Part shown: piece by piece, positions 47,862-58,718 of the stretch
How the letters are laid out: every line of letters starts with the position of its first letter
How positions within the stretch are numbered: the first letter of the stretch is position 1
Source of the DNA: Symsagittifera roscoffensis
Taxonomy: Eukaryota > Xenacoelomorpha > Acoela > Convolutidae
Length of the DNA stretch: 64,000 bases
NCBI RefSeq assembly: GCF_963678635.1
Contig: NC_087062.1
Location: 42,610,395-42,674,394, forward strand
Direction of reading: 5' to 3'
The notes under the pieces: generated by a model
The model's database searches: none
What the model was told of the DNA's origin: nothing
The model's input: the letters and a program-made list of their open reading frames with translations, nothing else
Made by a program: the position numbers and the translations under genes

Positions 47862-49052
47862 TCAATGTTGAATGTTGAATGTTGAATGTTGTTCTTTTGC
47901 GTAATTTGTTATATTGAATGTCGGTTTAAAATTTGGTGTTTTTGTGAAATAATCTGTGTTTCTTTTTTCATTACTTATTATATTATTTATGGATAATTCT
48001 TCGTCAAGAATTGTTGATAGGCAAATATCTAATAATTGGAGTATATTAATAACGCGGTAGGCTACTTCATTTATAGGTGAAATTGTAGCGTTTGTTTCAC
48101 AATATCCTACAAGTCCTATGGGTAATGTTATTTGATACGGTGTATTGTTATACAAGTGTAATGAAATAATATCGGAATTCGTATTTTTTGAGTATTTTAT
48201 GGATGAGATTGTAATTTTGAAAATTTTGTGGACAGGTTTGAATTCGAAATCTGACATGAAAAGTTGTTGTCTATTTTGATTTTTGTTATACTGATGAACT
48301 TGTTTTACTGAAAAATTATTGATATTTCCTGATAGTGGTTTCAGGTGTTTCTGTTCTTGATTGTAAATGGGATAAAATTTTGAGAAAAATGGTGGTTGTT
48401 TGTTTAATCTCTGGAAGAATGTTAGGGCTGTATTTTTTGTTTTTGTGTATTTATCTTTGATATGGATCTTACTATTTAAGATGTTGATTGTTGGTATATA
48501 TTTAGTTATGAATGGTATGCCAACAATATTGTGCTTAATATCAGTAATATGAAATATTTGTTTAAATGGTTTCTTCAAAATTTTGTTTTGTTCCATTGTT
48601 CTTGTGGGAAGAAGGAACATTTGGATTTTTCCATAATTTACTAATGTTGATCCTTGTGCTGTTGCTAATTTATTAGATGTTTCAAGAGGTGTTAAATTTG
48701 GATGCAATGTTTTAATTTCATTCCATGTGGGAATATTATTTATAATTGATTCTGCTCCTGAGTCAATTAAAAAACCAATTTCAAGATCTGGTGGTTGAAA
48801 TTCTTTGTTTCTTGGGCTTTCTAAGAGAAATGAATTTGTCCAAATTTTTTCTCTTGGTTGTTCTTTTTGTATATTTTGATAAATATGTTTTGTGTTTGAG
48901 CATTGTGTTTCATCTTTTTTATGTGTCGTTTGTGTATTATTAATGGGTCCAATATAGTAGTTATGGAGAGATTCCAATTGATTTTCATATATATGCCAAG
49001 TAAAAGGTTGTTCATATATGATTGGTTCATAGTCGTTTCTGACTGTTATCAT
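47862..49052 (-). CDS. Retroelement aspartic protease (396-residue open frame)
   Basis: An intact frame from ATG 49,050-49,052. The catalytic motif is FLIDSGAESIINNIP with Asp97. The flap-like region is TAQGSTLVNYGKIQM (about 131-145) and the hydrophobic-Gly motif NIVGIPF is at 175-181, as in retropepsins of Ty3/gypsy elements. About 90 residues precede and 215 follow the protease core. The tail probably links to RT. In active elements it cleaves the Gag-Pol precursor. It is the longest undamaged frame of E2. Confidence 0.8.
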   Translation of the reverse strand: MITVRNDYEPIIYEQPFTWHIYENQLESLHNYYIGPINNTQTTHKKDETQCSNTKHIYQNIQKEQPREKIWTNSFLLESPRNKEFQPPDLEIGFLIDSGAESIINNIPTWNEIKTLHPNLTPLETSNKLATAQGSTLVNYGKIQMFLLPTRTMEQNKILKKPFKQIFHITDIKHNIVGIPFITKYIPTINILNSKIHIKDKYTKTKNTALTFFQRLNKQPPFFSKFYPIYNQEQKHLKPLSGNINNFSVKQVHQYNKNQNRQQLFMSDFEFKPVHKIFKITISSIKYSKNTNSDIISLHLYNNTPYQITLPIGLVGYCETNATISPINEVAYRVINILQLLDICLSTILDEELSINNIISNEKRNTDYFTKTPNFKPTFNITNYAKEQHSTFNIQH

Positions 49053-49357
49053 ATTTACAGAGATGGTATTATCTGTATCACTTTCAGTATCTGATGATTC
49101 ACAATTTATGTGATTTAGTTGTAATTATTTACTTCCCGTGTCATCAATACCTGGGGGGTCTGAAGTTGTTTCTTCATTTGTTTGCACTTGATTATTGTGT
49201 CTTGGATGTTTTGGTTTGTTACTTCTGTATCGATGTTTAGAATCAGGATAACGGTTATTATTCCTATGTGAAGACTGGGAATAATTTCTATATCGACTAT
49301 TTTAACTTGAGTTTCGATTTTGTGAATTATTTCGTGATCTGGTTTGATAGTTGTCAT

Positions 49358-49672
49358 TTAATCAGTGATAATCGATCTATTATATGAATTATTCCTTGAT
49401 CTATTGTTTGGATAGTTCTGATTTCGATTATTAGAATAACTTCTATTTCTATTGTGTGAATAGTTTCTATTTCTGTTGTATGATGAGTTTCGTGATATAT
49501 TATTGGAATAGTGTCTATTCCTTGGGTTTGAATGGGAACTGGATGCAGAAACAAATTCTGTTGTGTTTGAATTCGAGCGTGAATAGTTATTTTGGTTATT
49601 TTGGCTATTCGATCGGCTATATCTATTTTGTGAGAAATTTCGTGAATTTCTTCGTTCGGGTGATCCACCTCT
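49358..49672 (-). pseudogene. Gag C-terminal Arg/Asn/Ser/Tyr-rich tail beyond an in-frame stop
   Basis: In the same frame as Gag, immediately after its TAA (49,673-49,675), about 100 further codons encode repeats such as RNSSYNRNRNYSHNRNRS. A basic, low-complexity tail after a zinc knuckle fits RNA packaging. The stop is either a mutation or a readthrough point. The alternative frame here (TIEIETIHTIEI-type) is a by-product. Confidence 0.5.
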
Positions 49673-50809
49673 TTAACTTGAGTTATATGGTGATTGATTT
49701 CTTGAGTAATTTGAGTTGCATGGAAGTGGTTTTCCTGAACTGTTATTACTATATATGTTTTTCTTTGGTAGATTTTGATCTTTTTTTATGTATTGATAGA
49801 ATGATTTATTTGGTTCATTGTGCTTTTGAGGTTTATTCTGATTGTCTTGTTGTTTTTGTCTACATTCGGCGATACTGTGTCCGTATCGTCGGCAGTAATT
49901 ACACCATTTTTTTAAAGATGGTTTGCCTTCAAAGTTTGCATTTTGTTCGTAGATGTTTAGTATTTCAGTAATTTTTTCAATCAGATCTGTGTCTGATTCT
50001 TGTATGTTATATATATGTGTATTATTTGTTTCGATCCGATTAACATACTGTAGTTTTAGATTTTCTGTTTCTTCAAGTTTCATTGTGATTTCTGCTTGTT
50101 CTAGTTTATCTACTAATTTTCTAAAATCTAAATCTGGTTCTCGAATTGAGGAAGGATGAGATGCTCTCTTTTTTAAAGCTATTTTCCTTAATTGAGGTGT
50201 TAAGGTCATCATTAAAATTTCTGTCATTTTTGTGTTTTTGTAATCATGTGTATTAAGTGAATATGCTTTTCGAACTATTGTTTTGATTCGTACTGCTAAT
50301 TGTTTAATTGTTTCATTTGGTAATCTGCGTATTTTGTTGCATAAAACTCTTTGGTGTTGTTTGTTTCTTTCAGAATAAAACATTTTTGAAAACTCTTGTG
50401 TAAATATTTTCCAATCTGATTTTATTTCTATGGGTAATACTGAAAACCATTTTTGGGCTGCGCCATCTAGTGTTGTTTGTATTAACGCTGTGCGTCTATG
50501 TATCCAATTTTGATGGAGTGGTGTATTAATTGGTTCGGGTCCTATATTTAAAATTAAATTTGCTGTTACTGCATTTAAATAATCTTCTACAGAATATTCA
50601 GGATCTGTTCCTGTGATTACCATTAATGGTTTATTCGATGTTATTGATGATCCACCCATGAGGTATGGATTCATAGTCATCTGTAGTGATTCTGCGGCAT
50701 TTGGCATTTGTGAGAAGTTTGAAAGTTGATTTTTTGTTATTTCATGTTGATGAAGGTAATATGGGAGCGGTATTTCATTTTGCATTTGGGTTGGTTGATA
50801 AGAATGCAT
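49673..50809 (-). CDS. Gag polyprotein (capsid-like and CCHC nucleocapsid)
   Basis: 378 residues from ATG 50,807-50,809. Residues about 60-200 fit the retrotransposon Gag pattern, including TTLDGAAQKWFSVLP and WKIFTQEFSKMF. A CCHC zinc knuckle (C-x2-C-x4-H-x4-C) is at 303-316, reading CNYCRRYGHSIAEC. The frame is intact up to TAA 49,673-49,675. It assembles the particle and binds element RNA. The true N-terminus may lie upstream, since a Gln/Pro-rich open stretch continues to about 50,958 in another frame. Confidence 0.85.
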   Translation of the reverse strand: MHSYQPTQMQNEIPLPYYLHQHEITKNQLSNFSQMPNAAESLQMTMNPYLMGGSSITSNKPLMVITGTDPEYSVEDYLNAVTANLILNIGPEPINTPLHQNWIHRRTALIQTTLDGAAQKWFSVLPIEIKSDWKIFTQEFSKMFYSERNKQHQRVLCNKIRRLPNETIKQLAVRIKTIVRKAYSLNTHDYKNTKMTEILMMTLTPQLRKIALKKRASHPSSIREPDLDFRKLVDKLEQAEITMKLEETENLKLQYVNRIETNNTHIYNIQESDTDLIEKITEILNIYEQNANFEGKPSLKKWCNYCRRYGHSIAECRQKQQDNQNKPQKHNEPNKSFYQYIKKDQNLPKKNIYSNNSSGKPLPCNSNYSRNQSPYNSS

Positions 50810-50873
50810 TGATATTGGGTTTTGTGGTTGTATTGGTTAAAAAGATTGTGTATTAAATGGGTTTTTTGTATTT

Positions 50874-51045
50874 GCATTTGTTGTGGATTTTGTATATCTG
50901 TCGGATTTTGTGGGTAAATTTTCATATTTTGAGATGGTTGAGATTGTCGCGGTCTCAATGCATTTGTTGTGGATTTTGTAAATCTGTCGGATTTTGTGGG
51001 TAAATTTTCATATTTTGAGATGGTTGAGATTATCGCGGGGGGTTG
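50874..51045. repeat. 86-bp tandem duplication at the ORF1-gag junction
   Basis: GCATTTGTTGTGGATTTTGT begins at 50,874 and again at 50,960, and the copies are nearly identical. 86 is not a multiple of three, so the duplication shifts frame between ORF1 and Gag. They may once have been one reading frame. Confidence 0.8.
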
Positions 51046-52748
51046 GTTTGTTTTTGGTTGGTGTGCATAATTATAATTGTGTTCTGCAAAAGTGTTTCTT
51101 GTGAACGTTTTTCGTGTTTTGACGGTTTTGTCATTGGTCTATACGTTTGATAGTCCATATGTGAATATTTTGGAGCAACCGAAGGTTTAACGGTCAATTG
51201 TAAGGTTACCTGTGTTAGCGATGTGTTTGTATTTCTTGGTGTTGTCAGATTTGGGTGTATTGGTGAAATACTTTGTTGTGTAGTTGTTGCTGTTGTTTGG
51301 ACGATTTCTTCATTTATGAAGTGTGATGGTGTTTGAATGTCTTGTTGTGTGAGATTTCTGGTTCCCTTGAGCTTTTCATTTTGATTGACTGTTGAATTTA
51401 AGCTGTTATTCCGTGTATCAGGTAAAAATGTATTATAATTTAATGGTGTTGCGTCCATCGTCAATGGTATTACTTTTACATAATCTCTGTGGATAGATAT
51501 TGTACTTATTGCTTGACTCGAGATATCTTGTGGAATATTTATAAATGCTGGATGAGACCATTCAGTGTCCCAAACGTAACCTGATTGTTCTGCAATGATC
51601 GTTTTGTCATTGGTATTTTGAGGTCTGAAATTTTTTCTTGCTTGTGAAATTAAATCTAGATTGTGGGTAAAATAATCTATTATAAACCATGCTAAATTCT
51701 TTTGCAAATCATGTTTAGTGTTTTGTGATAAATCATTATTGGTAAAACGTTCGCAGATTATATGTAAAAATGTTGAAAATACTGTGATTTCATTTCTTAC
51801 TTTTGTATGTTTGGATGTTTCGGTTGGTGATATACTTTGAACTTCTGTTTTTTCTAATATAGATAATTAACTATATATTATTGCAAAAACTTCGTTAGTG
51901 AATATGGAGTTTGCTCTTTGTGAATTATGATATTGTATGCTTTTGATATATTCTATGAATACTTTTGAAAATTCTAATTCAATATCGTCTGTTTGAATTA
52001 CTTATTTACCATGAGCTGTTTGTGGTGTGCTGAATTCTATGGTGTAGATTCCTTATTGTTGTGTTAGATTACATATTTCTTTCAAATAATGCTCTATAAT
52101 TTGTCTTTTGATTTTAACATCCGGGAATTCTGCTTTACATGGACTGATTCGATTCCTGGTTCAAGCAAATTTACGAGTAAGTTTTTACAAAATCGTGTTT
52201 TCCTCTATCATCGAGTGAATCTAAAAGAAAGGGAAAAACTGCTTCTTCATCTGGACTCTCGTCACGTTGAGTGTGGCTCATTTTTTTGTTTGATGACGGT
52301 TGATATATAACTATCAATATGTCTAATTGGTTGATTCCAATTATATAGGTGTACTGGTTTGTGTTTATATTGCTTTTTTATTCTTCTTTTTCCTCTTTTT
52401 GATGAGTTTGAAGTTGTTTCTGAATCGGAAAAATATAATTGACCATGGATTGGGCAATTTTTATTTTCTGATTTTTTAAATTTGTATAGTGCGTCTAGGT
52501 TACTGACTTCTGATTCGGAGAACGCATTTCTATTTTTTTGAAAATCTTTTTCGTGTTATCTGTCTTTGCTTACTTATAATTTTTCTTTTTTTTGTTTGTC
52601 GTTTTGTTCGAATAAATCCAACTGTTTGTGTATGTGGAGTTATTACAAGATCGTATTTTTGGTTGTCTCTTTCACAATTGTGTAAAACAATTGTTTGTTT
52701 ATTTCCTAAATTTTTGAATGACATAAGGTTTAAGGATGAGGGATGCAA
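51030..52748 (-). pseudogene. ORF1: unrecognised protein upstream of Gag, broken
   Basis: Open frames run in series from ATG 52,746-52,748 (MHPSSLNLMSFKNLGNK) through a Lys/Arg-rich stretch near 52,560, an acidic segment (DESPDEEAVFPFLLDSLDD) near 52,250 and a 225-codon frame (51,707-51,030) ending in a Thr/Pro/Gln-rich part. About four stops or shifts interrupt it. A diverged fragment of its C-terminus exists in inverted orientation at 42,500-42,770, so it was part of at least two element copies. It could be an extended Gag N-terminus or a separate ORF like the one upstream of gag in plant Ogre elements. Family unknown. Confidence 0.45.
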
Positions 52749-54312
52749 GAAGTTATTAGTGATTTTTTATTTTCCTAGACTGTTAGTCCTTACGATTTTT
52801 TGGTTCGCTTAACCTGGGTCTTTTTATTCAGTGTTGGAGAGAAAAGTATATCGATTCCGGAGAATGATTTTTTACTTTCTCGTGGCTAGTCTATGTTAAG
52901 GTGTTTACTTACTTAATCTTACTTAGGGGTAGTGATTGTGTTCAAGAGTTGGAGAATAGTAAATCAATCCACAAGGTTCAGGTATAATTAGAACGCAAGT
53001 AGTTCGTTAGATACTATTTTAAACTTGCTAAGTCTAAGATCTATCCTGGGTCTGGTAAGAGGAGGGTTCAAGTGAAGGATGAATAACCGAAGTTCTTCAC
53101 TGTTTAGCCTAATTTGACTGGTTAGTTTTACTAAAAATTTCCATTAGTCCTGGGTCTTTTGAAAAGGTTGGATAGTGAATCGACGTTTGAGGTCGTTAGA
53201 CACTTGCTAAGTGGGTGGGGGAGAACAAAATTGTTCTTTTTGAACCAAGGATAGGCCTTGATGATCAGATTTTAAAATTAATGAGAAAGAAAGTTTATTA
53301 AGATCCAAGGATAAGCCTTGATGATCTAGTTTAAAAAAAAAATTAAATTTTAAATGATGTAAATTTTTTTGATAACATATACTACAAAGAAAATAATGAG
53401 AAAAAAATGCTGTTAGTTAGCTTATGATTGCTGTTATGTTTAGGTGATGAAACTGGAACACCAGGATGATTTATAATTACTAACTATTAATTGTCATGCT
53501 ACTAATTTTTATTTTTATTTTCAATAAATATTTTTCAAATATGTTTTATATATATTATTAGAGAAATTAAGGGAACGATCTGAGATCTTTTTATCAATTG
53601 TTATTGTACATTAATTATTTTTTCAGCGCCTGAAATAATCATGAAGATTTACTTCAAAATTTTATGTTTGCAAATGAAAATCTAAATTCATTGCTAAAAA
53701 AATTGCTAAACTTGATAAAAAGTTTTAGTTTTTTAATGATGTTAGTTAGCTTACGATTGCTGTTATGCTTAGGTGATGCAGCTGAAACAACAGGATGATT
53801 TATAATTACTAACTAATAATTGTCATGCTACTAATTTTTGTTTTTATTTTCAATAAATATTTTTCAAATATGTTTTATATATAATACTGCAGAAATTAAG
53901 GGAACGATCTGAGATCTTTTTATCAATTGTTATTGTACATTAATAATTTTTTTTAGCGCCTGAATTAATCATGAAGATTTACTTCAAAATTTTATGTTTG
54001 CAAATGAAAATCTAAATTCATTGCTAATAAGATTCTAAATATAATAGTTTGTGTTGGCTTTTGCCGTACAACCATGAAACTAAATGGTAAATTTCTACGT
54101 AGTCGTATATCGTCTCTTGTCCGAGGTCTTCTTCCAATACCGGGTAGTTCTAGTATTGTGCGGAATATCGGCTCTGATCTATTGAGTCGTAGAGACATTT
54201 CAATTAAGTTATTATCGTGTAACATTTTGAAAATGTTTTGTCTAATTTCTAATCTATATTTGGTTAATTTTAAGCTACGAAGGTCTTATTCGAGACTTAT
54301 GGTCGCACTAGA
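52749..54312 (-). other. E2 5' leader between LTR and ORF1
   Basis: About 1.56 kb, mostly non-coding. It contains a 65-bp duplication around CCAAGGATA(G/A)GCCTTGATGAT (53,240 and 53,300) and a 329-bp duplication (53,412 and 53,741). I find no primer-binding site beginning TGG next to the LTR end. The first bases inside it (sense) read TCTAGTGCGACCATAAG. Confidence 0.6.
53992..54225 (-). CDS. Small leader ORF, 77 residues
   Basis: Begins about 90 bases inside the 5' LTR (ATG 54,223-54,225). Basic middle part (GRRPRTRDDIRLRRN). Two array copies (58,398-58,631, 62,819-63,052) keep it open with single substitutions, but these are recent duplicates. It could be a short upstream ORF, a spliced Gag start, or chance. 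Confidence 0.25.
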   Translation of the reverse strand: MLHDNNLIEMSLRLNRSEPIFRTILELPGIGRRPRTRDDIRLRRNLPFSFMVVRQKPTQTIIFRILLAMNLDFHLQT

Positions 54313-54723
54313 TGAGTTATATTCTTGAGGTTAACTCATAGAGTAATTTCGGATAGGGTACACCGTCTGATCGTCACGCTATCTTATTTTCGGCCGGATA
54401 GATACGTGCAACTTCTTAGTCTAATACCGATCCTAATCTTCCTCTTATATCTACTAATCTCAGGGTGTTTAAACTAGTCTCTGCTAGGCTCAATAGATCT
54501 AGAGTATACTGGCTTATTGCTACTGCTGAAGTTCTCTGCTGAGAGGTAACTAATTTCTAAGTTAAATTTAAATCTCTCTGGTGCTGAAATTACAAGTAAT
54601 TTCAGCACTTACAAATAAGTGGGTTGTTAGTTAGATGGATTGTGGTTGGTTAATATTAAATATTTTACAGTGGTAAAATATCTAATTTATCCAATAATAA
54701 ATTGTAGTTTAGATCAGGTTCCA
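54313..54723 (-). repeat. LTR L4 (5' LTR of E2; array copy 1)
   Basis: 411 bp, TGAGTTAT...GGTTCCA. The left side is leader sequence and the right side (TTTTGTAAGG) is external, the reverse of L2 and L3, which identifies it as a 5' LTR. The hairpin at 54,591-54,618 is perfect. Confidence 0.85.
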
Positions 54724-57219
54724 TTTTGTAAGGTTACGAGCAGGAACCGAAATTTTCGTCATACTTTGGCCTCATTTCGGCGCCGATTCCCCCAAAACAA
54801 GTTTTTGACAAGAAAGACGTAGTGTTTGACACATGTCAGTTTTTCGCAAAATTATAAAGCAAAGTTGTACTTAACAAACACTTATTTGTTAATTTCCTCT
54901 TCTACGATATGTGGAGGGGGAGGGTCCAAAGTAATTTCAAATTCGATTACTGAAGCTTGGATATTCATTCATATTCCTAAAGATATTGTTCATCAAGTTT
55001 TTCTCTTCCAGAATTTGCCTACCTGATATTCGAACGGTCATTTTATATAAATGATAAATCAACAATCAACTGAATCAATATTTTACTTTATTTTCCACAT
55101 AAGAATTGAAAAGCTCCCCCATTGTATTTGTATTTCCAAATTTTGGTAAGCTCTGTTTTTGGCACAAACTGTTTTACGATTCCTGGTTATTCGGTTTATG
55201 CAATTAATGCGTAAACGGCGGCGGTTTAACTTGGCTCATACATTGTTCCAAATTGAACTCAGGCGATCTGTTTGATCTTACTAAAACGTTACTAGACGTT
55301 AACGCATCCTTTCGTCTTTTGCATAACACGTAAGGGTGCTGTTTCATAAAAAAATCTGTTATTCATCAGCTTTTGGGACCTAAAAAAATTTCGTTTTTCA
55401 TTAAATCATCACAAAAATCCCAGTCTTAGAAAATTTACAACACAATTATTTTTTCAAACAGTGTCGTTTTTTTCGGCTTTCTGTGATAAAAGAATCTGAG
55501 CAAAAAGTACTGCATAGGCATTTTCGTGAGTCAGGTGAAATATGCAAATTGGAAAATAAGTTTTGAAAACAAATAACAAGAAAAAAAAATAATATTTCCA
55601 AATTTCTTCAAAAACTATTTTTGTTAGAGTATAACTAACTTTTCAAGGCTTAATTTAGGCATAAGTAAGCTAATGTAAGCGTTTTCGCTCAAAATTAGAC
55701 AAAAAATTAAAATTTCAAAATGGTTTTTCTCGAAACTTTTTCAATGTGGTTCGAATCACGTGGTTCATTAATTGGAAATTTTTCAATGTGGTTCGAATCA
55801 CGACCGTAAAAGCTTTAATGAGACTAAACACTCAACCGAGTCCGATCATTGTTTGCTGTACCTAATTTTGCGTGGAAAAAACTAAAACAAGCTCGAAAAC
55901 AAAGTTCTTTCCCATTTTCAATGGTCGGAACAAAAAATTACTTCATGTATTTACGAAGAAAGAGAAATCATAGGACTAGACCGTTCAGAAGGGTATGATT
56001 AGTTTAGAAAAGTCTGACAAAAGTTTCATCGGATACAAAATTTTAACTTGAGTTACAAAATTGATCTCAAATTGTTTTAAAAAGTGTATTATCTTATTTT
56101 TACTAAGCGATCATTGCTGATTGATTGCTTGGTAATTCATCCTAAACTATAAGTCTCACCTGAGACCATCAAGTTTCTTGACAAAAGTTTTAGTAGAAAC
56201 AATAGTTAGAAAAAGGTATGAATTGATGAGCTGGATAAATATAAAGCACAAGGTTATTAGGTTATATTAAGGATTTGATTAGCTTAAAGAAATATACCTA
56301 CGATGGATGGGGTTTCAAATCTGCTTTTCACATTTATATTTTATCTTCAGACTAAGGATAATGATGGGGTAGAGTTCTCGAGTCAATCTTTGTTGGGTCC
56401 GCTTCTTCTGAGGCGTCTAGTGAATTTTTGTCCAGTGGTATTCGTGCTCTGATTTGTCTCGTTCGCGATTATCTCGAATTATTATCTTATCGAAGTTAGA
56501 GAAAAAACTAAAAGCAGTTTTTGTTGAAAAAAGACTAATCTTTATAATTTTGTAAAACTGCAAAGGAAAATTTATTTAATTCAAAACTGAAGTTATTAGA
56601 GTTTAGAACTTGCTGCTGACTGAGCAAAATGAGAAAATGAAGATTTCAGGCCAGTCCTTTTGCTTGTAAGCATTATCCGCCGGCTGATTCATCTATCAAA
56701 CATCTCAGGTTTCACCTGCTCATTTGTTCTCCCTCCATCATAAGATAAATTTCAACTATCATTTATTTGATTTTTCATGTCAAATCTCGTTAAATTTTAA
56801 ATCTCGTCTTCAGTTCGATGTTATAGAAATTTCATAGTATTTTCTCTGATGCATCATGTTCTATGTGCATCTCTGTTTAATCAAAGCAAGGAGAAATCCT
56901 GGGCAACCTGCAGGATTATTAAATATTAATTCATTTTGTTGTAGGATATAGTTAAAAGCGACGTGTTAGTAATCGCCGCCCTTATGAAATACTGAGCATG
57001 AAAAAAATGAGAAAAATTGGACAAGTATTTAAAAAATAGTGGATTTTTCAAAACAAGATTTCACGCTGCAATTTAGAATTGAGTCATTAAATAAACAATT
57101 TAGATAATGGTCATTTGTCCGTGTTGTACTTACAATACTACAACTCACCCATTTTTTTAGAAAAAAATTATGTTGCTCGTTTCTTACAGCTACCATGTTG
57201 AAAATTAAACACCAAATGA
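54724..57219. other. External flank of E2, array unit 1
   Basis: No supported gene. A 42-bp direct duplication around TCAATGTGGTTCGAATCACG lies at 55,741 and 55,783. Recurs at 59,129-61,641 and, in part, from 63,550. Confidence 0.55.
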
Positions 57220-57804
57220 TTAAATAATTAATTTTTTTAAGATTATGAAAAAGAACAATAAATAAAATACGTTCGAAGATAAATTTAAATTGAAAACAAT
57301 GCAATTTAAATAAGGTTTATTACATAAAAAATTGTCATAGACTTTCTTTCTATTTTCTAAATCCATGTTGTACGACCTGAGGATCGCTATCTTCCTCTGC
57401 GATGCCTCCAGTTTTTGATGCAGTTTTGCGATCTTCTGCTTCGTTTTCTTGTTTTTAAGTGTCATCCGGCTCAATCCGTCTGTTAATTCCTTAATTTCTA
57501 TCCGGTTTGAATATATTTCATCTCTCTCAGTTTCCTCTGTCTTCACAGGGAAAACAGTTGTTATTTGAGCTCCCTCTACTTTTAATAAATGGCCGTTTTC
57601 CAGTCCTTGATTCAACTTCAAAAAGTTACTTTCTTCTTTTTTTAACCTTCCTGTCCAGTTATCAACTCGATTAGCATCATTGCCTAATCCATTGTCGTCG
57701 AGCTGACAGCTTCGACAAAGAATGCCTGTTTCCACCGATTGTAATTGTGTTTAATAGAGTGTTTCAAGAATGTGCTGAATCGATGATTTAGAGTATCTAA
57801 TTTG

Positions 57805-57839
<35 letters not shown>

Positions 57840-57923
57840 TCTCTTTAGAGATCCAATCGTTGATTTAAGTTTGGTTGAAGAATTGACAACTGATTTTAAT
57901 TGCCTCTTCTTTGGGAGAGGCAA
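57220..57923 (-). CDS. Possible coiled-coil protein, array copy 1
   Basis: Two overlapping minus-strand frames. The 171-codon frame (ATG 57,733-57,735) is Lys/Glu-rich, with a probable coiled coil at residues about 85-125 (KTKQKIAKLHQKLEASQRKI). The upstream frame (57,684-57,923) has no ATG and runs through a CT/GA microsatellite giving alternating Arg-Glu. An AAACAG acceptor-like site lies where they overlap, so they may be exons of one gene. An AATAAA on the sense strand near 57,320 falls inside the first frame, and the hydrophobic C-terminus after it may not be translated. Family not recognised. Confidence 0.3.
57807..57845. repeat. (CT)n microsatellite
   Basis: About 14 uninterrupted CT units, then CCCTCTCTCT. 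Repeated at 62,229-62,267 in array copy 2. Confidence 0.9.
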
Positions 57924-58718
57924 TTTCCTTTCAAATTGCTCCGCGGTAGGGTCAGCAATTTACAATTCCTGTTCATTACTGTGTCATATTCCATTGTGCA
58001 AATGAAAAAGTGTAGAAGAACTATAATTTGATATCTGTTAATAGGTGTCAATATCTGCCATACTGTGGGTTTAAGTGTTTCCCCAAATTGCACTTTTAAC
58101 CATACTTTAACATATACTACAAAGAAAATAATGAGAAAATAATGCTGTTAGTTAGCTTATGATTGCTGTTATGTTTAGGTGATGAAACTGGAACAACAGG
58201 ATGATTTATAATTACTAACTATTAATTGTCATGCTACTAATTTTTATTTTTATTTTCAATAAATATTTTTCAAATATGTTTTATATATAATACTGCAGAA
58301 ATTAAGGGAACGATCTGAGATCTTTTTATCAATTGTTATTGTACATTAATAATTTTTTTTAGCGCCTGAATTAATCATGAAGATTTACTTCAAAATTTTA
58401 TGTTTGCAAATGAAAATCTAAATTCATTGCTAATAAGATTCTAAATATAAAAGTTTGTGTTGGCTTTTGCCGTACAACCATGAAACTAAATGGTAAATTT
58501 TTACGTAGTCGTATATCGTCTCTTGTCCGAGGTCTTCTTCCAATACCGGGTTGTTCTAGTATTGTGCGGAATATCGGCTCTGATCTATTGAGTCGTAGAG
58601 ACATTTCAATTAAGTTATTATCGTGTAACATTTTGAAAATGTTTTGTCTAACTTCTAATCTATATTTGGTTAATTCTAAGCTATGAAGGTCTTATTCGAG
58701 ACGTATGGTCGCACTAGA

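Larger units (their letters stand above)
28185..54723 (-). mobile_element. Envelope-bearing Ty3/gypsy-class LTR element E2, rearranged
   Basis: Bounded by LTRs at 28,185-28,593 and 54,313-54,723 in the same orientation. The order gag, aspartic protease, RT, RNase H, integrase, env places it in the Ty3/gypsy (Metaviridae) type. Internal changes are a 5,441-bp tandem duplication (29,531-40,404), a 1.77-kb duplication of RT-RNase H (43,952-47,503), an inverted 300-bp fragment (42,475-42,796) and a 330-bp leader duplication. Without these the element would be about 18.7 kb. TTTT abuts both outer ends and could be a 4-bp target-site duplication, but low complexity makes that weak. The LTRs differ at about 20 sites by eye, so the insertion is not recent or the LTRs are not true partners. 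Pol and env are disrupted. Confidence 0.75.
53373..58107. repeat. 4.4-kb tandem array, copy 1 (with nested 329-bp duplication)
   Basis: The unit starts at TAACATATACTAC and holds element leader, LTR L4 and about 3.4 kb of external sequence. It is 4,735 bp here because of the extra 329-bp leader duplication, otherwise about 4,405 bp. Confidence 0.92.

Noticed and set aside
49456-49971. 171-codon plus-strand frame and similar plus-strand frames through 31-52 kb
   Set aside because: They are antisense shadows of gag, pol and env, rich in Phe, Cys and Tyr because of the A-rich sense strand.
54313-54723. L4 as a solo LTR
   Set aside because: Its left flank continues as element leader and the two sides share no target-site duplication.
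55748-55800. GGTTCGAATCA twice, like a tRNA B box
   Set aside because: No A box, cloverleaf or acceptor stem around either copy. It belongs to a 42-bp duplication.
57684-58093. THAP-type DNA-binding domain upstream of the coiled coil
   Set aside because: The required Cys pairs and the Cys-x2-His end are not present in any frame.
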